From NCBI GenBank assembly GCA_910585545.1, contig CAJUFN010000007.1:1-64000 (forward strand): a stretch of 64,000 bases of DNA, given 5' to 3'. This DNA comes from an uncultured Lachnospiraceae bacterium (lineage in GTDB: Bacteria; Bacillota; Clostridia; Lachnospirales; Lachnospiraceae). Below the pieces are notes generated by a model. The model did not search any database. It had not been told where the DNA came from and worked only from the letters and a program-made list of their open reading frames with translations. The translations under genes were made by a program, and so were the position numbers. This document shows, piece after piece, positions 52,816-61,490 of the stretch; the stretch's first letter is position 1; each line of letters opens with the position of its first letter.

Positions 52816-55452
52816 TTAGAAGAAACCGGCGCAATGCCGCGATTGCCTCCGATATATTATCTGCAGCAAAAATAACAAAAAACCTACCACGGAAAGCAAT
52901 TTTCCAGGCAAAATTCCAGGTGCATGATACACAATCTCAACCTTATGTTCTCCTTCTCCAATCTTACAGCCAAGGAATGCCATGTTCACCTTCTCAATAT
53001 CTACCCGTTTCCCGTCAAGCAGAATTTCAAAGTTCTCATCATACGGAATCGTTGTGATAAGAGCTCCCTCTTTTTTGACATTGATCATTCCTGTGATTCG
53101 GTTCCCTTTTGTCTCTCCTTTGTCCACTATAAATTCAGACTGATATAAATCCATCCCCTTTTCTTCTATACTTTTATAAGATTCCCTCATAAGATAATAT
53201 TCCATGTCTGTAATCTCATACTCACCTGCATCAAATATAATGTTTACTTCTGAGGTTTTGCAGTCCAAAGGCAGCACATAGGTAAATGTCGTATTCCCAT
53301 TATAGTAGATATGCGTATCCGCAGTCAGCTTATTCCTTTCCCCATTCAGCCATATCGCAATATCTTTCCCCGGATGATAATTTTTCACCTGAAATCTCAA
53401 AAACAGCGTATGGGCTTCTTCTCTATCCGTTACTTTGTCTTTATTCGGAAGCCTCACTGGAACCTCCGTCTTTTTCTTCGCATGGATACAGTACCCTTTA
53501 TCCTTCTTTATAATCTCTATATTTTCATTCTTCTTTTCCGGAATCTCAAATTCCCCTACCTCTATATCATCCGTATCTTTGACGCCCTCTTCCTCTTTCA
53601 GATCAGTGGCATCCTCCAAGACAGCATGTGATAAAAATGCAGTCTGATTATATGGAAATTCCAACTGCTGATACATTTCCTCAGACATCACTTTGTCCGT
53701 TGCATAGATAATCGGGGCAACCTCTTCATTCACCCATATCTTCTGACCATCAACAGTCCCATATAACTCATACCCCGGAACTTCTTCTGAAGAAATGAGA
53801 TACTTTACCCCCATAAATCTTAACCATACCGGATTTCCTGATACGGACTGCATCAAATAATTCCGAAACGGCATATTAAGCCCAAATATTTGATTCCGAA
53901 ACTTCAGATATTCTTCGTTATACGAAGACGAATACAGTGAAGTTATGTTCTGTTCCATGTCAAAAATCCGATTAAGATTAGCGGCATTCTCCTTGTCCGT
54001 TCCCTTTTGTTCCATCCGGTAATAACCATCTTCCTGGCTCAAAATTTCATCAATCGCGCGCTCGATTCTTTTATCTGTTACCTTTTGATAGAATTCATGG
54101 CTCTCTATCTGTTCCGTTCTTATATGAAATACTCCGCCGTATAGAATCAAAAATATGATCGGAGGTACCATAAGAAGCAACAGATTTCGTTTCTGCCAAT
54201 AGATAAGAAAACCAACTAACATAAGAAGCGCCTCTATCACGATCATCTCCCAATATTTGGAATACGCTGTAATCATCCCTTCCACATATAGGATTCCTGC
54301 GGTCACAATATATGAAATGCCTCCAACCATAAATGTAATTTCTTTGTTTTCTTGTTTTCTAAAATAATCCGCCATCAGATAACAGAGCAATGGAAGAAAC
54401 GGAATCATAGCCTTATCCCGGATATATAATCCTCCATTTAGCAAAAATGCAAACAGCGGTACCGTAAAAACGATTATGCATCCATAAACCAACACTCTCT
54501 CATAACATTTTCGATAACACAATCCTGTAACCAAAACGGTAATCGCCACTGTCGTCAGCCCGATTCCATAAGGCGTATATAGCAAACGCAATATCTGTAT
54601 GTCCGGAATCAGAAGAAGTTTTAACATCGATACTATACCTGCGCCGCCGAATACCTGCGCACTATCGCTGCCGCTTCCTCCTCTCCCCAAAAGGGCTACT
54701 GCCGTTGGTATCAGTAATATCCCACTCATAAGTACCGCCGTCATCATCGGCATAAGAAATCTAAAACCATCCGACAGGAATCCAAAAACCGTCACTTTCC
54801 TGCCTTCTTTGTCCTGCATTTGAAAATATCGATGCAATCCATACAGAACTAGTGCCAGCATCCCGCCTATGCTAAAGTAGAAACTGGTCATAATCATCAG
54901 GAACACGCTCAGCGTATATAACCCGGATTTTCGTTTCTCGAAGAATCTGTCCACTCCTATAAACGCCAGACACAAAAACGGCATATAATTCACAAACATA
55001 ACCTGACTATAGGAATGAAAAATCATCGGTCCCGACAGAAGATACATCCATGCAGTAAAAAAACTTATTTTTCCGGAAAATCCCCTTTTTCGCAGCCATC
55101 CATACATCAGCATCACTGATGCCATAAGGCATAAAATTCCTGATATCATCATATAGTCTCCCATCTTCACGAATGGAAAAAGATATGACAATAATATAAC
55201 CGGACTATACAAACCATAATAAGCGAAACAATAAATGTTCTGTCCTCCGCCGATATTCGCTGCAAATTCCGGAAATAGCTCTCCGGTCTCATAGAACTGC
55301 TGCCTGAAATAATCCGGCAGTACGCTATGCTGACTTATCCAGTCTACCTTGGATCCAAAAATCCCATAACGTCCGCATAAAAACCAGCAAAAGAATACAG
55401 CCAGCATCCCAAGAAGCACATATAACCCAATGTTAGATTTCCACTGCTTCAT
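52816..55452 (-). CDS. YfhO-family polytopic membrane protein
   Basis: 878 residues. The first 430 hold about 12 membrane helices, the second part is a soluble extracellular domain (EEVPGYELYGTVDGQKIWVNEEV, then beta-rich WLNGERNKL), and a final helix (LLSVVGFLLFLLQII) closes it. This is the YfhO layout; family members take part in glycosylating wall teichoic or lipoteichoic acids with an undecaprenyl-phosphate sugar donor. The overlapping upstream gene encodes such a donor synthase, so the two probably form a wall-glycosylation pair. Confidence 0.88.
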   Translation of the reverse strand: MKQWKSNIGLYVLLGMLAVFFCWFLCGRYGIFGSKVDWISQHSVLPDYFRQQFYETGELFPEFAANIGGGQNIYCFAYYGLYSPVILLSYLFPFVKMGDYMMISGILCLMASVMLMYGWLRKRGFSGKISFFTAWMYLLSGPMIFHSYSQVMFVNYMPFLCLAFIGVDRFFEKRKSGLYTLSVFLMIMTSFYFSIGGMLALVLYGLHRYFQMQDKEGRKVTVFGFLSDGFRFLMPMMTAVLMSGILLIPTAVALLGRGGSGSDSAQVFGGAGIVSMLKLLLIPDIQILRLLYTPYGIGLTTVAITVLVTGLCYRKCYERVLVYGCIIVFTVPLFAFLLNGGLYIRDKAMIPFLPLLCYLMADYFRKQENKEITFMVGGISYIVTAGILYVEGMITAYSKYWEMIVIEALLMLVGFLIYWQKRNLLLLMVPPIIFLILYGGVFHIRTEQIESHEFYQKVTDKRIERAIDEILSQEDGYYRMEQKGTDKENAANLNRIFDMEQNITSLYSSSYNEEYLKFRNQIFGLNMPFRNYLMQSVSGNPVWLRFMGVKYLISSEEVPGYELYGTVDGQKIWVNEEVAPIIYATDKVMSEEMYQQLEFPYNQTAFLSHAVLEDATDLKEEEGVKDTDDIEVGEFEIPEKKNENIEIIKKDKGYCIHAKKKTEVPVRLPNKDKVTDREEAHTLFLRFQVKNYHPGKDIAIWLNGERNKLTADTHIYYNGNTTFTYVLPLDCKTSEVNIIFDAGEYEITDMEYYLMRESYKSIEEKGMDLYQSEFIVDKGETKGNRITGMINVKKEGALITTIPYDENFEILLDGKRVDIEKVNMAFLGCKIGEGEHKVEIVYHAPGILPGKLLSVVGFLLFLLQIIYRRQSRHCAGFF

Positions 55453-56407
55453 GAGTCCTCCCCTTTACCTCTTGACTGGAATCTTTGAGAATAAAAATCG
55501 GTCTTCTCTTTGTCTCCAGATAAGTCTTGGACAGATATTGTCCTACAATCCCCGTGCAAAGTAATTGTATCCCGCTCACCAGGAAGATAATACATACAAG
55601 AGACGGCCAACCTGCAACCGGATTACCAAAGGCAAGCGTTTGTCCTACTATAACCAATATCATGATAAACGACAGCAGACAAAACAACACTCCTACTATC
55701 GAAGCCAACGACAATGGTGCTACAGAAAATCCCGTAATTCCTTCCAACGAATAGGAAAACAACTTACCAAGAGACCATTTGGTCTCTCCTTTGGAACGCT
55801 CGATATTCTCGAACTCCAGCCACTTGGTCCTAAATCCGACCCATTCAAAGATTCCTTTGGAAAAACGATTATATTCACTCATTTCAAGTACTGCATCCAC
55901 CATCTTACGCTTCATCAGCCGATAGTCCCTGGCGCCATTCACAATCTCCGTCTTAGATATCTTGTTGATGAATTTATAAAAACTTTCCGACAGAAAAGAT
56001 CTTATCTTTGGCTCTCCTGCTCTTGTGCAACGCTTTGTTGCCACGCTATCATAATCTTCTTCCTGCAAAATCTGATACATCTTTGGTAAAAGCTTTGGCG
56101 GATCTTGAAGGTCGACATCCATCACTGCCACATACTCTCCTGACGCATAATGAAGACCTGCATAGATAGCTGCTTCCTTCCCAAAGTTCCGAGAAAACGA
56201 CAGATATTGACACCTGTCGTCTTTCTGATTCAGCTTTTTCATAATATAAAGTGTGTGATCAGACGAACCATCATCTACCAATAGCAATTCTACTCTCACT
56301 CTCTGCAATTCTTCCATCTGATCCATAATCTTTTGCATCTCATGATAATACACGGGAAGTGCCTCTTCCTCATTAAAACATGGTACAATTACTGTCATCT
56401 TACTCAT
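55433..56407 (-). CDS. GT2 undecaprenyl-phosphate glycosyltransferase (GtrB/DPM1-like)
   Basis: 324 residues. GT-A domain (VIVPCFNEEEALPVYYHEM, then LLVDDGSSDHTL, and DVDLQDPPKLLP as the metal-binding DxD region), an amphipathic SKGETKWSLGKLFSYSLEGI stretch, and two C-terminal membrane helices. Such enzymes attach glucose or another sugar to undecaprenyl phosphate for export. Its end overlaps the YfhO gene by 20 bases. GGAGGT precedes the ATG. Confidence 0.92.
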   Translation of the reverse strand: MSKMTVIVPCFNEEEALPVYYHEMQKIMDQMEELQRVRVELLLVDDGSSDHTLYIMKKLNQKDDRCQYLSFSRNFGKEAAIYAGLHYASGEYVAVMDVDLQDPPKLLPKMYQILQEEDYDSVATKRCTRAGEPKIRSFLSESFYKFINKISKTEIVNGARDYRLMKRKMVDAVLEMSEYNRFSKGIFEWVGFRTKWLEFENIERSKGETKWSLGKLFSYSLEGITGFSVAPLSLASIVGVLFCLLSFIMILVIVGQTLAFGNPVAGWPSLVCIIFLVSGIQLLCTGIVGQYLSKTYLETKRRPIFILKDSSQEVKGRTHEAVEI

Positions 56408-56544
56408 CTTGTCCTACCTCCATATGCCTTTTATCCTACTCCTCATTTTTAAAGAAATCCTTAAAGTTAATCTTAAGATTTTCTTATACTTTCTATTTGT
56501 ATAAAGCAATCTTCTTTATAAATCATTTCAAACTTATATTTTCC

Positions 56545-56573
56545 TGGAAATATCAATGCATATACGCTATAAT
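56545..56573 (+). promoter_or_regulatory. Promoter of the vanZ-like gene
   Basis: -10 TATAAT (56568-56573), 17 bases after a weak -35 TGGAAA (56545-56550). Divergent from the GT2 gene. Confidence 0.45.
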
Positions 56574-56611
56574 TTGATAGAATTGCAATATTTAAAAAGG
56601 ATCTTACGTTT

Positions 56612-57118
56612 ATGAATAAATTATCAAATATTTTAAAACCGCTTTCTATCCTGCCTGCTCTTTGCATGATGTGCCTCATTTTCTCATTTTCCGGACAAAC
56701 CAGTAAAGAATCCGCAAATTTAAGCGGCGGTATCAGTTACAAAGTCGTATCTTTTGTAAATACGCTAACCGGAAACACATGGGAGGAAACTGATGTCGAA
56801 TTGTATGCAAAAAAATGGGAGAATCCAATTCGTAAACTGGCTCATGTGACGGAATATTTCGTACTTGCTTTGACCGTCAGCCTCCCATTATATACATATG
56901 GTATCCGGAATAAATATCTTTTCCTGCTTACCATTCTCATCTGCGTCTGCTTCGCCGCCTCGGATGAATATCACCAGTCGTTTGTCGCAGGGCGCGGACC
57001 ATCCGTAAAAGATGTCGGCATTGACAGTATCGGTGTGCTTTTAGAGACTTTTGTGCTCTGGTGTTGGCTTAAGATCACAAAAAACCAAAAAAACTTTCTT
57101 AATGCCATTTCTTGTTAA
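56612..57118 (+). CDS. VanZ-family membrane protein
   Basis: 168 residues with about four membrane helices. The VanZ pattern is present: MCLIFSFSGQTSKESANLS, NPIRKLAHVTEYFVLALTVSLPLY and SDEYHQSFVAGRGPSVKDVGIDSIGVLLE. VanZ of Enterococcus gives low-level teicoplanin resistance; chromosomal members have unclear roles. AAGGA precedes the ATG. Single gene. Confidence 0.93.
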   Translation: MNKLSNILKPLSILPALCMMCLIFSFSGQTSKESANLSGGISYKVVSFVNTLTGNTWEETDVELYAKKWENPIRKLAHVTEYFVLALTVSLPLYTYGIRNKYLFLLTILICVCFAASDEYHQSFVAGRGPSVKDVGIDSIGVLLETFVLWCWLKITKNQKNFLNAISC

Positions 57119-57203
57119 ATAAGCAAAATCTTCTCAGCATAGATTTCTCCACGCTGAAATGTTATACTGTCGAATAAAGTCGCTCATTTTTTTGTAATTA
57201 TAG

Positions 57204-57232
57204 TTGAATTTTTCCCTCATTTTTTGTATAGT
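57204..57232 (+). promoter_or_regulatory. Promoter of the DUF4143 ATPase gene
   Basis: -35 TTGAAT (57204-57209), 17-base spacer, -10 TATAGT (57227-57232), about 23 bases before the start codon; AAAGGTGG is the ribosome site. Confidence 0.7.
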
Positions 57233-57255
57233 ATTTTCAGAAAGGTGGACAAAAA

Positions 57256-58650
57256 ATGTCTGAATTATATTTACAACGTAAAATCGATAACTTTTTAACC
57301 AACTGGAAATCCGATCCCGATCGAAAACCTTTGATTGTAAAAGGCCCGCGTCAAGTAGGCAAAACAGAGTCTTTGCGCCATTTTGCCGAAAGAAATTACC
57401 AGAGTGTGATTTACATCAATTTTGTAGAGGAGCCCAAATACAAACTGATTACTGAAGATGGATATCGAACTGATGATATTATCAAAAATATTTCCCGAAT
57501 GGATCCGTCCAAACAGTTTATATCAGGAGATACCGTTCTTTTTTTCGATGAAATTCAGGATTATCCGGAGATTTCAACCTCATTGAAATTTTTCAAAATT
57601 GATGGCCGATTTGATGTAATCTGCAGCGGTTCTCTTTTGGGTATCAACTATAAACGGATCGAAAGCAACAGCGTTGGTTATAAAACTGACTATTCGATGA
57701 GTTCATTAGATTTCGAAGAGTTCTTGTGGGCAAAAGGGTATGACTCCCCCTCCATTCACGAAATGCTCTGGCATATGGAAACCCTTAAGCCCTTTAATCA
57801 AATCGAGATGAATGTATACAGCAGCCTCTTTCTTGACTACTGTATCCTCGGAGGTATGCCTGCAGTAGTACGGCAATATATTGAAAAGGGAACTTTTGAA
57901 GGAACATTGGATATCCAGCACCAATTGCTTGAAGACTACAAGGAAGATATCAGAAAATATGCAGACGGAATGGATCAGACCCGTATTTTAAATGTCTTCG
58001 AACAAATTCCAAATCAACTTGCAAAAGATAATAAAAAATTTCAAATTTCCAAAGTTGCTCACGGTGCGCGTTTTAAAGACTATCGTGGATGCATCGAATG
58101 GCTTCGGGATGCCGGCATTGTACAAATCTGCTACTGCTTGAATTTCCCCGACCTTCCTCTCAAAGGCAATTATTGTGACAACAAGTTTAAGCTTTACTTC
58201 TTTGATACTGGTTTATTTGTTGCTATGCTTGATGAAGAAGCACAAGAGGACCTACGCGTAAACAAAAACCTGAATGTCTATAAAGGTGCTCTCTATGAAA
58301 ATATTGTTGGAGAAGCCTTGATAAAAAGTGGATATGGCCTTTTTTACTATAAAAAAGATGACTCTACATTAGAGGAGGATTTTTTTATCCGAACTCAAAC
58401 TCAGTTGTTACCTGTCGAGGTGAAGTCAACACGCGGTACTGCCAAATCTTTGCGAACACTTGTTTCAAGCAAGAGTTATCCTGATATTCAATATGGGATA
58501 AAGCTGACTGCCGGAAATGTTGGGTACTGCGAAAATATTCTGACCTTTCCGTATTTCTGTGCATTTCTCCTAAAGTCTTACCTCAAACGTGGAGAACTCC
58601 ACCTACCGCAACAGGAATATACAGATGATACTCCTGACATTTCTAACTAA
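57256..58650 (+). CDS. AAA_14/DUF4143 ATPase (COG1373)
   Basis: 464 residues. Walker A GPRQVGKT at 30-37, Walker B VLFFDEIQDYP near 94-104, AAA_14 core to about 190, then the C-terminal DUF4143 domain (LYFFDTGLFVAML, NVYKGALYENIVGEALIKSG, and a PD-(D/E)XK-like end EEDFFIRTQTQLLPVEVKS). These ATPases are very common as accessory genes in gut bacteria, often many per genome; function unresolved. Single gene with its own promoter. Confidence 0.92.
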   Translation: MSELYLQRKIDNFLTNWKSDPDRKPLIVKGPRQVGKTESLRHFAERNYQSVIYINFVEEPKYKLITEDGYRTDDIIKNISRMDPSKQFISGDTVLFFDEIQDYPEISTSLKFFKIDGRFDVICSGSLLGINYKRIESNSVGYKTDYSMSSLDFEEFLWAKGYDSPSIHEMLWHMETLKPFNQIEMNVYSSLFLDYCILGGMPAVVRQYIEKGTFEGTLDIQHQLLEDYKEDIRKYADGMDQTRILNVFEQIPNQLAKDNKKFQISKVAHGARFKDYRGCIEWLRDAGIVQICYCLNFPDLPLKGNYCDNKFKLYFFDTGLFVAMLDEEAQEDLRVNKNLNVYKGALYENIVGEALIKSGYGLFYYKKDDSTLEEDFFIRTQTQLLPVEVKSTRGTAKSLRTLVSSKSYPDIQYGIKLTAGNVGYCENILTFPYFCAFLLKSYLKRGELHLPQQEYTDDTPDISN

Positions 58651-58704
58651 ACCAAATAGAATACAAATAGAAAACTTTAATTTCAAATTTTATAAAAAAT
58701 CTCA

Positions 58705-58834
58705 GGGGCTGTCGGAAAATAGATAGCCCCCATAAAAACTGCCAGCAGATAATCTACTGGCAGGGAAAATTTTATATTTTTTCAATTCTCTACTTGACGG
58801 GGAGCAGTTCATAATATCATTTCCCGATAGCCCC
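58705..58834. mobile_element. 130-bp MITE with IS1182-like ends
   Basis: Terminal inverted repeats GGGGCTGTCGGAAAAT (58705-58720) and, read inwards from the right, GGGGCTATCGGGAAAT (58834-58819): 14 of 16 identical. GGGGCTGTC-type ends are typical of IS1182-like transposons. Inside are hairpins GGGGCT/AGCCCC and CTGCCAG/CTGGCAG but no gene. Its right end contributes the last codons and stop of the AlbA_2 gene. No clear target duplication. Confidence 0.65.
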
Positions 58835-59798
58835 AATAATTCAACAAAAACAATATTTCTTTCAATATTCTCTTAATTGTTTCTTTTCGTTCTTCATTTA
58901 TCGGCTTTTTATCGGCTTTTTCCAATTTATCCTCTTCCGACCTATAGAAGCAAACTACGAATCCTTTCTTCTTTTTCTGAAATTCATATCGAACGCCTGC
59001 CCATTCACAAGTCTCTGCAATACGTTTCAATCCTGTGCCAAAACTTTCAATATCTTTTGAATAATACAAAATTCTGGCAATTTTAGGATTCCTACGAATC
59101 GGTCCTTCTGCTTTATCAATAAAATCTTGTGGTTCCATCCCTTCCGGAAAAGTGCCCGGATTGTATATCTCCACACAATCTTTAAAAATTACCACTTCAT
59201 TACTTTCACCTGAAGAATAATCCTTATGGCAAAATGAATTTAATAAAGCCTCTCTTATCGCATCCACTGGAATCTCCGGAATTTCTATTCTCTGTCTTGA
59301 ACCTGTAAATTCCACTTTCCAATGAATGTTACTCTTAATATAACTTTCTGCAATATCCACCAAATTTAAAACAGGACCATGATGACGCTGAATATCATTA
59401 AAAGTCAGACGCTCACTCGTTGCAAAAATTGCCATCTGCACATCCTGAATCAAATTTTCCCAACGATTTCCTTCTCTTCCACTCTTCAAAATCAAACTTG
59501 TAATCTCTTCTGGCGACATCGTTAAATCTTCATCTGCTACTCTCATTTTTGCAATTCCATATGCAAAATATGGGACCTGTTCTCCTGAAAATCTCACATG
59601 AATACAATCTCGTCCATCCAAAACAACTTTATTAATCTCAGGATAGATTTTCGGTTCAATATGATTTTTTATCTTTTGACTGACTTCTCTTAAAGATTCC
59701 TCTGTCACAACTTGTCCAATAGGTGTTCCATCCGGCTTTACATCAAAATACAATTCACCTTGCTGATGTTTATTTAATATAGCACAAATTGAATACAT
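58809..59798 (-). CDS. AlbA_2/HATPase_c_4 putative regulator, both ends altered
   Basis: 329 residues. The frame begins inside the AlbA_2 (divergent AAA_4) domain at SICAILNKHQQGELYFDVKPDGT, so about 25-40 residues of the usual N-terminus (with its ExxxEFK start) are missing. GAGG stands only three bases before the ATG. The HATPase_c_4-like part follows (DAIREALLNSFCHKDYS, then FGTGLKRIAETCEWAGVRY). The normal winged-helix tail is cut: the last codons (YREMIL-stop) lie in the right end of the 58705-58834 MITE. Probably a decaying gene. Such proteins are accessory regulators of unclear role. Confidence 0.75.
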   Translation of the reverse strand: MYSICAILNKHQQGELYFDVKPDGTPIGQVVTEESLREVSQKIKNHIEPKIYPEINKVVLDGRDCIHVRFSGEQVPYFAYGIAKMRVADEDLTMSPEEITSLILKSGREGNRWENLIQDVQMAIFATSERLTFNDIQRHHGPVLNLVDIAESYIKSNIHWKVEFTGSRQRIEIPEIPVDAIREALLNSFCHKDYSSGESNEVVIFKDCVEIYNPGTFPEGMEPQDFIDKAEGPIRRNPKIARILYYSKDIESFGTGLKRIAETCEWAGVRYEFQKKKKGFVVCFYRSEEDKLEKADKKPINEERKETIKRILKEILFLLNYWGYREMIL

Positions 59799-59807
59799 AG
59801 CCTCTTT

Positions 59808-60236
59808 TTATAAAAACTTTTTCAGTTTCTTTATATTCTTCTCCTCAAACTCCTGCAAATCTTCCATCAAGTCCAAAATTTTCTTATCGGCGTTTTTATA
59901 ATCATGTTCTTTCTGGATCGCTTCCGTAACTCCCATCGTACTGCCGGTAATCATCATTTGCGCAATATGCGATGTGCTCTGATCCATCATCGTCTGTATA
60001 TTAATCATGAGATATGTTCTAATTTTCTCAAACGCAGATAATCCCTTTTCATCATGCCCACTATCGTTCAATAATTCTTTTGCATCTCTGTGAAACATCA
60101 GATATCCTTCATATTGTTCCTGCAAATGTTCTTTAAACTCCTTATCCTTCACAATATCAAGCAGCTGCTCAATCGTCTCCACACCCATCTGGGAATTCTG
60201 ATATACAAAATTTAGCAATTCGGCATTTCCATTCAT
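59808..60236 (-). CDS. Conserved hypothetical helical protein
   Basis: 142 residues from MNGNAELLNFVYQNSQMG; GGAG lies nine bases before this ATG. Apparently all helical, with regularly spaced hydrophobics and many Glu/His/Gln residues (EFKEHLQEQYEGYLMFHRDAKELL), which recalls ferritin-like four-helix bundles such as DUF2383, but I cannot assign it. It follows dinB by 57 bases and probably belongs to the clpB-dinB transcript. Confidence 0.6.
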   Translation of the reverse strand: MNGNAELLNFVYQNSQMGVETIEQLLDIVKDKEFKEHLQEQYEGYLMFHRDAKELLNDSGHDEKGLSAFEKIRTYLMINIQTMMDQSTSHIAQMMITGSTMGVTEAIQKEHDYKNADKKILDLMEDLQEFEEKNIKKLKKFL

Positions 60237-60293
60237 ATGCACACACTCCTTTTTTCTTTAGTATGTACCCATCACGAAAAATCTATACAGAGA

Positions 60294-61490
60294 CTACGTT
60301 CCCTTTTTAATTACATCATGCCCGAATTTTTTCTGAATCGTTTCCATCGCTTCTTCTGCCTTGCGTTTTTTCTCATCCTGCTTCGCTTTTTTCATCTGAT
60401 TTTGCACCTCAAAGATGTTCATCTGCTCTGGTTCGCTCTCCTCTGCCAGCTTTGAAGTGCGGATGCCAAGCAGACGGATCGGGGTCTCATTCCATAATTC
60501 CCGAAACAATTCGCATGCTGCTTCGTACAGATCTTTATCCTGATTCGTTGCCTTTGCAAATTGTTTCTGGTGAGAAACCTTCTGGAACGTATGATATTTG
60601 ATTTCTACACCGATCATATTGGCTTTCTGCCTGGCAGCACGCAATCTCCTTCCCACACTTTTAGAAAGTTTATCTAACACTTTAAACGCATCTTCTGCCC
60701 TGTCAATATCTCTTGGCAAGGTTGTGGAATTGCCAATCCCTTTTGCCTCCATCTGCTCAGACTGAACTTCTGAGTGATCGATGCCGTTGGCAAATTCCCA
60801 CAAAAGTCTTCCATGACTTTTCAAATGCAATTCTAAAAGCGCAGAATCCGCCTTTGCCAAATCGCCTATCGTCCGTATCTCCAGTTTTTGCATCACAGCT
60901 ACGCTGGAATGCCCTGCCATATATAATTCGGAAATTGGCAGAGGCCACATTTTCACCCGGATTTCTTCCGGAAACAAGGTGTGTACTTTATTCGGCTTTT
61001 CAAAATCAGACGCCATTTTTGCCAGCAGTTTATTTACAGAAATTCCCACATTTACCGTAAACCCAAATTTCTTATAAATAGCATCTTTGATGATAAACGC
61101 AGCTTCCACCGGAGATTTATATTGAGACGCAATTGGGGTGAAATCTATATAACATTCATCAATGCTAACTTGTTCGATATCCGGCGTAAAGGTATAAAGG
61201 AAATCCATCATTGCTTTACTGTATCTTAAATATAGTTTATGATCGGGTGCCGCCTGTACCAGATTCGGGCATTTCCGAAGCGCGTTTGCCACCGGTTCTC
61301 CGGTCTTAATTCCATATTGCTTCGCCGAGATAGATTTTGCCAGCACAATACCATGGCGGGACTTCTGATTCCCGCCAATGATTGCATTGAGCTTCCGCAA
61401 ATCCTGCTCTGCTCCGTTTTTTAATTGTTCCACCGCAGTCCAGCTAAGGTACGCGGAATTTACATCAATATGGAAAATAATCCGTTCCAT
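60294..61490 (-). CDS. dinB: DNA polymerase IV (Y family)
   Basis: 398 residues. Palm and fingers: FHIDVNSAYLSWTAVEQL with the first metal Asp, SIDECYIDFT with the catalytic SxDE; then thumb (GISVNKLLAKMASDF) and little-finger domain. The C-terminal EPEQMNIFEVQNQM is a likely beta-clamp binding peptide (QMNIF). Translesion synthesis. Its ATG follows the clpB TAA directly, so it is translationally coupled. Confidence 0.96.
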   Translation of the reverse strand: MERIIFHIDVNSAYLSWTAVEQLKNGAEQDLRKLNAIIGGNQKSRHGIVLAKSISAKQYGIKTGEPVANALRKCPNLVQAAPDHKLYLRYSKAMMDFLYTFTPDIEQVSIDECYIDFTPIASQYKSPVEAAFIIKDAIYKKFGFTVNVGISVNKLLAKMASDFEKPNKVHTLFPEEIRVKMWPLPISELYMAGHSSVAVMQKLEIRTIGDLAKADSALLELHLKSHGRLLWEFANGIDHSEVQSEQMEAKGIGNSTTLPRDIDRAEDAFKVLDKLSKSVGRRLRAARQKANMIGVEIKYHTFQKVSHQKQFAKATNQDKDLYEAACELFRELWNETPIRLLGIRTSKLAEESEPEQMNIFEVQNQMKKAKQDEKKRKAEEAMETIQKKFGHDVIKKGT

